A stretch of DNA of 7,569 bases from an uncultured Gammaproteobacteria bacterium (GTDB lineage: Bacteria > Pseudomonadota > Gammaproteobacteria > Pseudomonadales > Litorivicinaceae), in contig CAJXXD010000036.1 of assembly GCA_913062835.1 (NCBI GenBank), positions 1 through 7,569 of the forward strand, in the 5' to 3' direction. Position 1 is the first letter of the stretch; each line of letters starts with the position of its first letter. Positions 1-5,011 of the stretch are shown piece after piece. A program made the translations under genes and the position numbers. The notes below the pieces were generated by a model that saw nothing but the letters and a program-made list of their open reading frames with translations, ran no database searches and was not told where the DNA came from.

Positions 1-1
1 C

Positions 2-154
2 GCTCGATATGAGGAACTTGGTGATCAACGTACTGATCGGATTGAGATCCTTAGGAAAGAATTCTCGGTTTCTACATCTGTAATCTTGGAAATCATTGGG
101 ATCAGTGATCAACTGGAATCATATGAATCCGATGATGAAGAATCACTTCGGTAA
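2..154 (+). CDS. 3' end of an unidentified gene cut by the window edge
   Basis: Reading frame 2 is open from the left edge to a TAA at 152-154 and gives 50 residues. It is helix-friendly and charged, with ILRKEFSVSTSVILEIIGI in the middle, and it ends in an acidic tail (ESYESDDEESLR). There is no in-frame ATG, so the start would lie outside the window. It converges on the minus-strand gene ending at 209, leaving 54 bp between the stops, in which I see only a weak GGAGG/CCTCC pairing (171-175 with 201-205) and no clear terminator. The tail is too short to assign a family. A chance open frame of this length is possible; the composition and the sensible convergent layout favour a real C-terminus. 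Confidence 0.4.
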   Translation, partial: ARYEELGDQRTDRIEILRKEFSVSTSVILEIIGISDQLESYESDDEESLR

Positions 155-208
155 CAGTTCTATATTGGGGGGAGGTAATCAAACATTTACTGAACCAGAG
201 CCTCCAAA

Positions 209-778
209 TCAATGCACTGTGATCGACTGTACCGAGTGTTTTGAATCGGGAACACTATCCCAGAAATTCATCATCCAGCCAGCGCTACTCGTTTGTCCAT
301 GTAACGCAACTAAAAATTGAACGAGATGACCTTCAGAAAGACTCAGCTTAACAACGCGAGGCTGCATACACCGGCTCAAGTCAAATGTGAGTATCACCCC
401 TCCATCGTTCGGAAAGGAGACATCGCATTTTTCGAGCAACGGAAAAACTGATCGATTCGTTGACCGATCGACGCCCGCTTCTTCATGGTTCGATGAGTCT
501 TGATGGTCTTGCGCGGTCGGTTCGGTCTTTGGCTCAGGGGGCACGCGCTCCTCGTCAGGAAGCGATGTGTTGAGGTTGTTTTGAAATATTTCGAAAAGAC
601 CTTCGTTCGGCGCCGCCGTAAAGAGGTGGTTGACAAGTATCTGAACGAACCGACGCGTCAAGCTGAAACTCGCCGAGGTTTGATCAGCGAGAGCGCAGTG
701 CAACACCAAACGGTCCTCGATGCGATCGTATTCGATGGTGATCTTTTCAGAATTAATTTCGGGAGTGGCACTCGGCAT
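209..778 (-). CDS. Hypothetical 189-aa protein, translationally coupled to the MBL hydrolase
   Basis: I do not recognise a named family. The protein seems to have two similar halves. Residues about 12-55 are beta-rich then helical (EKITIEYDRIEDRLVLH, then SLTRRFVQILVNHLF). Residues about 115-168 repeat this order (strands around VSFPNDGGVILTFDLS, then a helix with LSEGHLVQFLVAL, ending AGW). The linker, residues about 72-108, is proline-rich, acidic and hydrophilic. There is no signal peptide or membrane segment, so it is probably cytoplasmic. Its ATG (776-778) overlaps the TAA of the MBL gene (778-780) as TAATG, and no Shine-Dalgarno precedes it, so translation probably depends on re-initiation after the MBL gene. 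Codon usage looks like that of its neighbours. The two proteins may work together, but the sequence does not show how. Confidence 0.8.
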   Translation of the reverse strand: MPSATPEINSEKITIEYDRIEDRLVLHCALADQTSASFSLTRRFVQILVNHLFTAAPNEGLFEIFQNNLNTSLPDEERVPPEPKTEPTAQDHQDSSNHEEAGVDRSTNRSVFPLLEKCDVSFPNDGGVILTFDLSRCMQPRVVKLSLSEGHLVQFLVALHGQTSSAGWMMNFWDSVPDSKHSVQSITVH

Positions 779-1590
779 TACAGCGAAATACTCAATCCAT
801 CGTGCGCGAGGATTTCTCTACTCGGATCGAGCATGTCGGTGATTCGGCTAATGTCTGCATCAAGCCGTTCCATTGCATGCCCCATAAAGGCGATCTGTTG
901 GCACTGTGATTTCACTCTGAACCGTTGGCCTTCTTCAATGGTGGAATGCCCATAGCCTGCATGCGGCGTGTAATCCGCATCTGAGTAGGCTGCATCATAG
1001 ATCACAAGGGCTGCCTCATGGGCAAAGTGCGCCAAGGCTTCAGTCGGATACTCCGCATGATGCTCGTGATCCATCAGGTAACACAGACGTTCGCCGACAG
1101 ATGCGTGCGCCACAGCATATCCAAACGCATGCCCTGGGTGATTTAAAGCAATGCTGTCGATCGTCCATGGGTCAATGTGTATGCACTCGCTCTCAGAGCC
1201 GACGATGAGTCGTGTATTGGCAAAAATTTCCGAGAGCTCAACGGGAAAGCCGATGCCGCCAAAAATGTGCGACAACTTGTTTTCGAAATGGCTCACGTCG
1301 TCGGCGCAGCTGGTAATCAAGGTGACACGACCTTCTTTTTTGCGCGACAAAAAATACGGCAGTCCAAGGACATGATCGTAATGAAAATGCGTCAAGACAA
1401 TCAGATCATCGCCTTCTGATGGCGCGATCCGATTCAGTCCCGTGCCTGCATCCAAGATCAGACGATCGGCTCCAACAGTCAACATGACACAGGATGTCTC
1501 GGTGCCGAGGCGCTGTGTTTCCGGGATATTGAGCGGAAAGGCACCGCGTGTACCTAAAAAATCAACACGCATGCGAGTGTCAGCTGTCAT
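778..1590 (-). CDS. MBL-fold metallo-hydrolase (PhnP/RNase Z-like branch, COG1235 type)
   Basis: A 270-residue metallo-beta-lactamase-fold hydrolase, complete for the family. The N-terminus has the typical VDFLGTRGAFPL opening and a TETSCVMLTVGADRLILDAG block. The metal-binding HxHxDH is LTHFHYDH with H68, H70, D72 and H73. Later ligands or conserved sites are H151 (ALNHPGHAFGY), D174 (YLMDHEHH), H215 (GYGHST) and H238 (FMGHAM). This branch includes phosphodiesterase-like enzymes, and the layout with NHPG, DHE and GHST resembles stand-alone hydrolases often called cyclic-nucleotide or nucleic-acid phosphodiesterase-like. The substrate cannot be read from sequence. There is no signal peptide, so it should be cytoplasmic. 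The chosen ATG has GGGAG about 10 nt upstream; Met7 has no ribosome site. It lies 66 bp after the protease gene on the same strand and overlaps the next gene by one base, so co-transcription is likely. Confidence 0.9.
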   Translation of the reverse strand: MTADTRMRVDFLGTRGAFPLNIPETQRLGTETSCVMLTVGADRLILDAGTGLNRIAPSEGDDLIVLTHFHYDHVLGLPYFLSRKKEGRVTLITSCADDVSHFENKLSHIFGGIGFPVELSEIFANTRLIVGSESECIHIDPWTIDSIALNHPGHAFGYAVAHASVGERLCYLMDHEHHAEYPTEALAHFAHEAALVIYDAAYSDADYTPHAGYGHSTIEEGQRFRVKSQCQQIAFMGHAMERLDADISRITDMLDPSREILAHDGLSISL

Positions 1591-1656
1591 CGTGTACGAA
1601 CTCCCATGCCCTAAGGATACCGATTTTGAGCATAAATACGATGGGAAGTGGTCGTC

Positions 1657-3687
1657 TTAGACGCTGAATAGATTGTCATAGGTAATGATCAATCGTGCGC
1701 TTGAGTCCGTCGCGTTAGATGCAAAGGTTGTCTGCAGGTCTGTGGCGAGTTCAGTCGTGGTGACACCGGCGCCATAATCGATAATGGTCTGACGCGCCTT
1801 GGCTTGATCATCCAGTCCAAGCTCAAGTGCGGCCGTTGAACCGAGAGTAATCAGATCAGCAATACGCTCGGAATCCCTGGAATCTCCAGTGGTCGATAAG
1901 GCGGCATCACTTAAGCTTAATAAAAAATGCGGACGCGTAACGGTGCCTGTGTCCAGATCATTCAGCCAGTAATCGCGACCACCGGGATCTGGATCTCTGT
2001 CAAATAATTGCTGGTAGGCCTGTGTGATCAGTTGTTTGTTATCGAGAGTATCTAGGGCCCGTGACTCGGGTTGCTGATAAAAGCTCTCTGCGATCGATTC
2101 AACTGCCATCCCGTCATGCGCACGGTTGAGCCAGTATCGAAGACCTGACGCATCGGGCAAACGGTCAAAATAGGCAAAATACAGCGAAATCAATCGCTCG
2201 ATCGTGGCTTCAGGGAGTGCATACGGCTTGGTCAGTTCGGCGAGATGAATTGACTCGCTCTCACCCCATTCAAACCACTCGATGTCATTCAGTGTCAGAG
2301 AGGCTCCGCTCTGTCCAGTCGCACTCGAAGCCAAGGCCACTGATATGGTTTGCGCAGATTCAAGGCTTAAATGAATAGACTGCGACGTATTTTCATAGCT
2401 TAACCAGTCCGTGCCGCCCTGGCCGCTGATCTGTCCAGACAATTGACTCACAGTAAAGGTGTTGTCAGATGCGTTGCCAACCGTATCGATTGACTGCAGC
2501 CTGGTCAGATCGACACGTTCGACATGATCGGGCACCGTGACAGGCGATGTGTGGACAACCCGCAGTGTGTCGACCCCCGCGTTTGGTAACTCAATGACGC
2601 GGTCCAAGGGGGTATCGATGACAAACACGTCATCCCCGGATCCTCCATACATCCAATCAGCGCCATTGGCTGATGGGAGGCCGCTAATCACATCAAACAC
2701 ATCATCACCTGCACCGCCACGGAGGATGTCATCCCCCAGGCCGCCATTGATTTGGTTGTCACCGGCATTCCCCACAATTTCATCGGACCGAGCGCTTCCC
2801 GTGACCTTCTGATAATCACCGGCCAGCCAATAAAATGTTTGCGGCAGTCCATCACCGTTTTGCACGTGAGACCAGCCGACCGGAGTGGGTGTTTGACCGA
2901 TGGTTTGATCTGGCAGTTGCACATACCACCCAGCGTCTGAAGCACCTAAACGGAGTTCGTTTGTGCCACTTGGATCAAACACGGTCTCGTAGTGTTCTGT
3001 TTGAGACAGCTGCCACGTGGTATCGCCGGCATGGCGTGTGGTGTTGACCCCATAAAGATGTTGAAGCGCAAATACATCCAGAATCATGGGTGTCGCGGGA
3101 TTGTAGCGAACCAAGTCGAAGTTCGTGTCGTTGTAGGACATGACGGTGAAGAGATCAAAATCCCATTCTTCAATTTCAAGTTCCGTGAAGGTTGGTCGCC
3201 CTGAGCCTCCGTCATCGTGCGGGTGCTTAAGTCCGAGTGCGTGACCAAGTTCGTGTAGGAGTAAAAAGTACCCTTGGCTTCCCGGTGCATAGGAGGGTAA
3301 TGCATTCGCGTCCGATCGCGTATTGATGTAGATGTCTCCCGCATGGATTTCAGGCTGGGTGTTGGGGAAAAAACCGCGAGCCCATGCGGTATTCGCAGAA
3401 AACGCAAGATTGTTTGAGTCGATGGTTAAGTTTAAGTCACTGCCGGCTTGGTAGGCTTTTTCTGGATCAGAGAATAGACCGGCCCACCGACCATCCAATG
3501 CCGTGTATCGAGTCATCTCATAGGTGGCAGTGACAAACTGATTTGCCATGTAGTCTGGATTATTCCAGCGCTCGCCCGACCACCCCTCGGAGATCGAAAT
3601 CACCAGCGGGTCAGTTGTCCAATAACTGCCTTGCAGCATGCCATCGATGTATCGATCCCCAGAGAGGGGTTGATTTTGATAGCTCAT
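1657..3687 (-). CDS. Serralysin-type M10B zinc metalloprotease with RTX and C-terminal DUF4214 repeats
   Basis: A 676-residue secreted endopeptidase. The catalytic domain occupies about residues 1-225. The zinc motif HELGHALGLKH runs from H145 to H155, with E146 as catalytic base and H145, H149 and H155 as ligands. The Met-turn VMSY has M183 and Y185. PMILDVFALQHLYGVN (200-215) is the usual end of the serralysin catalytic domain. A short RTX block follows (about 305-357), with a beta-rich region to about 485. Two DUF4214 repeats fill about 494-600, then about 75 acidic, hydroxyl-rich residues end in YDNLFSV, an acidic-hydrophobic tail like that of type I substrates. There is no Sec or Tat signal, as expected for T1SS export; no transporter genes are in the window. 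Classical serralysins run about 450-500 residues, so the DUF4214 part is an addition. AGGTG about 7 nt before the ATG supports the start. Confidence 0.93.
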   Translation of the reverse strand: MSYQNQPLSGDRYIDGMLQGSYWTTDPLVISISEGWSGERWNNPDYMANQFVTATYEMTRYTALDGRWAGLFSDPEKAYQAGSDLNLTIDSNNLAFSANTAWARGFFPNTQPEIHAGDIYINTRSDANALPSYAPGSQGYFLLLHELGHALGLKHPHDDGGSGRPTFTELEIEEWDFDLFTVMSYNDTNFDLVRYNPATPMILDVFALQHLYGVNTTRHAGDTTWQLSQTEHYETVFDPSGTNELRLGASDAGWYVQLPDQTIGQTPTPVGWSHVQNGDGLPQTFYWLAGDYQKVTGSARSDEIVGNAGDNQINGGLGDDILRGGAGDDVFDVISGLPSANGADWMYGGSGDDVFVIDTPLDRVIELPNAGVDTLRVVHTSPVTVPDHVERVDLTRLQSIDTVGNASDNTFTVSQLSGQISGQGGTDWLSYENTSQSIHLSLESAQTISVALASSATGQSGASLTLNDIEWFEWGESESIHLAELTKPYALPEATIERLISLYFAYFDRLPDASGLRYWLNRAHDGMAVESIAESFYQQPESRALDTLDNKQLITQAYQQLFDRDPDPGGRDYWLNDLDTGTVTRPHFLLSLSDAALSTTGDSRDSERIADLITLGSTAALELGLDDQAKARQTIIDYGAGVTTTELATDLQTTFASNATDSSARLIITYDNLFSV
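1888..2208 (-). repeat. Two DUF4214 repeats at the C-terminus of the protease
   Basis: Residues about 494-600 carry two copies of the pattern LY..yfDR.PD..Gl.YWL....G. The first is around SLYFAYFDRLPDASGLRYWL, the second around QLFDRDPDPGGRDYWLNDL. DUF4214 is known mainly from large secreted or surface proteins, often with RTX repeats; its biochemical role is not established. The second repeat shares GRDYWLN-LDTG with the phosphatase encoded at 5012-7069. Confidence 0.85.
2617..2775 (-). repeat. RTX calcium-binding nonapeptide block in the protease
   Basis: Residues about 305-357 of the protease hold glycine-aspartate nonapeptides: GNAGDNQIN, GGLGDDILR and GGAGDDVFD in tandem, then a separate GGSGDDVFVI after an insert of about 15 residues. 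RTX repeats fold into a parallel beta roll on binding calcium outside the cell and are typical of type I secreted proteins. With only about four motifs the block is short for the family. Confidence 0.85.
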
Positions 3688-3726
3688 GGTTTTACACCTG
3701 CCTTAGGCTCGTGACGCGCAGCAAAC

Positions 3727-3740
3727 ACACGTATAAGTGT
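3727..3740. promoter_or_regulatory. Near-palindrome and possible promoter in the divergent intergenic region
   Basis: ACACGTATAAGTGT is a 14-bp inverted repeat matching at 12 of 14 positions, in the 70-bp gap between the divergent protease and 221-aa genes. Its core holds TATAAG (3732-3737), five of six with a -10 hexamer for the plus-strand gene; GTGACG (3711-3716) is a weak -35 at a short 15-bp spacing. A symmetric site over a -10 in a divergent region suggests an operator or shared control point. No regulator is identified. Confidence 0.3.
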
Positions 3741-3744
3741 AATG

Positions 3745-3752
3745 AAGGGAGG
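3745..3752 (+). promoter_or_regulatory. Strong Shine-Dalgarno for the 221-aa gene
   Basis: AAGGGAGG lies 5 nt before the ATG at 3758. It fixes the start of the exported 221-aa protein and argues against the long antisense frame that overlaps this region. Confidence 0.75.
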
Positions 3753-3757
3753 CTCGG

Positions 3758-4423
3758 ATGCGAAGGGCACAGAGACGATTGCCGAAAAGGATTCGAGCCT
3801 TGATGGTTTTTTGTTATTGCTGGAGCGCCCCGACATTTGTGGCCTCAGAGCCACAACAGTTCGTGCTTGATCTGTATTCAGGTCCAGTACAATTTGAAAT
3901 GCAGTCATTGACAGATGCCGGCATCTCGCAAGTGCCCTATCTCGATCATGCATTTAGAACCCAGTTTCAAACGTTGCGAGATTTAACTCCCGATCGGCTC
4001 ATGGCGTTCCTCAAGAACCGCCCAACCAATCGTGATGCGTTGGTGCGTTATGTGGTGGGACTACCGACTCATGCGATTTCAGACTCCCAACGGGTCAAAC
4101 TGTTGCGGACGATTGAGCAGTTTCGATATCGACCACCGATTCAAACGATTGGCACTGAGCAATTCGAGGAGTCTGAGGCCGATATTAATGAATACGCGTC
4201 TCGCCGATTGGAGCGTACGCTCGGGGCTGGACCTTTGGACGGTGAAACGAGCCCCAGACCAGACAACCACAGGTCAATACCGGCTCGCACCTCTCAATCG
4301 GAATCTGGGCTTGATTTTAGATTCTATCGAGGCCTGCAGGTGGAGTATCACTTCGACTCGCGACCCACCCTAAGGCTCGATGTTCGCCGCCAACGCGTTG
4401 AAGTTGAGTGGATGCTCGACTGA
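3758..4423 (+). CDS. Exported hypothetical protein, 221 aa, divergent from the protease
   Basis: I recognise no family. The N-terminus is a classical Sec signal: a strongly basic n-region (MRRAQRRLPKRIR), a hydrophobic core (ALMVFCYCWSAPTFV) and a likely cleavage at VAS-EP near residue 30. The two core cysteines do not form a lipobox. The mature part is about 190 residues. Residues 40-135 look largely helical (for example LRDLTPDRLMAFLKN and DSQRVKLLRTIEQF). A hydrophilic, low-complexity stretch covers about 145-180, and the last 35 residues alternate as beta strands (FRFYRGLQVEYHF, RLDVRRQRVEVEWM). The expected location is the periplasm or outer envelope. It shares a 70-bp divergent promoter region with the secreted protease, so joint regulation is possible. 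Periplasmic inhibitors sit near some serralysins, but this protein is about twice their length and I see no resemblance. The start is well supported by AAGGGAGG. Confidence 0.85.
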   Translation: MRRAQRRLPKRIRALMVFCYCWSAPTFVASEPQQFVLDLYSGPVQFEMQSLTDAGISQVPYLDHAFRTQFQTLRDLTPDRLMAFLKNRPTNRDALVRYVVGLPTHAISDSQRVKLLRTIEQFRYRPPIQTIGTEQFEESEADINEYASRRLERTLGAGPLDGETSPRPDNHRSIPARTSQSESGLDFRFYRGLQVEYHFDSRPTLRLDVRRQRVEVEWMLD

Positions 4424-4515
4424 TCGCGAGGGACCACATCAACTTTTCAACCAAGGCGTCTTTCATGGCTTGGATCGCGTCCGTGGGTTCGTATCCGCTG
4501 CGCGTATACGCTGAC

Positions 4516-4710
4516 TTAGCGGGTGAGCATGTAATAGGTCAGCCGTTTACCAGTGACTTCATCAATCACAGGTAAACAGGGTTCGTTGGCTTCACATTCA
4601 CGTGGACCGGTATATTCCCAGTGATAACCGTTCGCTATGTGCTCTTGAGCGAATTCGAAAAATGCGTGGTGTTCGGAGAAAAATAAGCCCGCAATTAAGA
4701 TCAGTGTCAT
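4516..4710 (-). CDS. Small hypothetical protein with hydrophobic N-terminus and two cysteines
   Basis: From the ATG at 4708-4710 the product is 64 residues. It opens with MTLILIAGLFF, followed by a soluble part with an aromatic- and histidine-rich helix (EHHAFFEFAQEHIANGYHW), two cysteines eight residues apart (REC...EPC) and a tail around VIDEVTGKRLTYYM. The hydrophobic start suggests membrane association or export, with the cysteines perhaps disulphide-bonded; this is inference. The frame extends upstream to a GTG at 4809 (97 aa) with AGGA about 9 nt before it. I prefer the ATG because the hydrophobic segment then lies at the N-terminus, GAGA lies 6 nt upstream, and the DNA just above it (4711-4755) is AT-rich like a promoter. 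No family recognised. Its 3' end contains the strong inverted repeat at 4545-4577. Confidence 0.6.
   Translation of the reverse strand: MTLILIAGLFFSEHHAFFEFAQEHIANGYHWEYTGPRECEANEPCLPVIDEVTGKRLTYYMLTR
4545..4577. repeat. Long inverted repeat inside the 3' end of the small gene
   Basis: GTTTACCaGTGA (4545-4556) and TCACaGGTAAAC (4566-4577) pair at 11 of 12 positions, with one A-A mismatch, around a 9-nt loop (4557-4565). The structure lies in the last codons of the small minus-strand gene, about 27 nt before its stop, and about 120 bp from the end of the convergent 221-aa gene. No T-tract follows on either strand, so it is not a classical intrinsic terminator. Confidence 0.7.
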
Positions 4711-4718
4711 TGGTGTTC

Positions 4719-4735
4719 TCACAAAATTAATCTGT
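4719..4735. promoter_or_regulatory. AT-rich leader with short inverted repeat before the small gene
   Basis: TCACA and TGTGA (outer arms of 4719-4735 by my count, within a base or two) flank an AT-rich spacer directly upstream of the preferred ATG at 4710. The arms are in the opposite order to a CRP site, so CRP is not implied. On the minus strand TATGCT lies farther upstream as a weak -10. The composition suits a promoter for the 64-aa form of the gene, but no full promoter can be drawn. Confidence 0.2.
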
Positions 4736-4861
4736 GAAAAGCATACTAAATATTGGCGGAGCATGTCGCGAGTGACTGGGTGACCCTGAATGTAACTGCC
4801 ATGGCTCACTCACTTCAATCCTGCGACAACCCTTCGGCAACACTAGGATTTGGGTCGGGAA

Positions 4862-5008
4862 ATGGATCAGAGACACCACAAAAGGTTCTCATCGGACCAT
4901 CCGTTCGCATTCGCGCGTTTTTACCAAGTTCCTCTGAATGCCTTCTATACAGGCACCATCGGTGAACTGACAGGTCGTCCGGTCACCGATGGCGCATCAG
5001 GCATCTAA
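4862..5008 (+). CDS. Possible 48-aa ORF in the gap before the phosphatase gene
   Basis: An ATG frame of 48 codons ends at TAA (5006-5008), 3 bp from the stop of the convergent phosphatase gene. The sequence is protein-like: a basic, histidine-rich start (MDQRHHKRF), an aromatic centre (FAFARFYQVPLNAFYTG) and a tail with GELTGRPVTDG. That tail loosely resembles DEVTGKRLTYY of the small protein on the other strand. No ribosome site is well placed (AGGA lies 13 nt upstream), and a perfect hairpin (4956-4992) covers its 3' part, so the conservation here may be structural. It could also be a remnant of a larger gene. Confidence 0.2.
   Translation: MDQRHHKRFSSDHPFAFARFYQVPLNAFYTGTIGELTGRPVTDGASGI
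4956..4992. terminator. Perfect 10-bp hairpin downstream of the phosphatase gene
   Basis: CCATCGGTGA (4956-4965) and TCACCGATGG (4983-4992) are perfect reverse complements around a 17-nt loop. Beyond an A-C mismatch, two more pairs extend the stem (4953-4954 with 4994-4995). It begins 19 nt after the stop of the minus-strand phosphatase gene, where a terminator or 3'-stabilising stem is expected. On the minus strand the stem is followed by TGCCTGTATAG, not a T-run, so intrinsic termination is doubtful. A protective 3' hairpin or a protein site is as likely. Confidence 0.45.
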
Positions 5009-5011
5009 TCG

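Noticed and set aside
500..955. Plus-strand frame of 151 codons
   Set aside because: It lies across two minus-strand genes, one with conserved MBL motifs and the other coupled to it, and its composition is not protein-like.
3684..3953. Minus-strand 89-codon frame over the divergent promoter region
   Set aside because: It overlaps the 221-aa gene, whose Shine-Dalgarno and signal peptide are convincing, and it runs through the start of the protease.
3758..4423. Serralysin inhibitor of the known Inh type
   Set aside because: Known inhibitors are about 10-12 kDa beta-barrels; this protein is about 190 residues when mature and appears mostly helical in its first half.
4424..4515. Minus-strand frame giving SGYEPTDAIQAMKDALVEKL just beyond the small gene
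   Set aside because: It looks protein-like for about 25 residues, but it has no clear start and soon runs antisense into the 221-aa gene. A frameshifted extension of the small gene is possible but unsupported. The 10-bp palindrome GCGTATACGC (4502-4511) here is short and common.
4719..4735. CRP site upstream of the small gene
   Set aside because: The arms are TCACA then TGTGA with a 9-nt spacer, the reverse of the TGTGA-N6-TCACA site.
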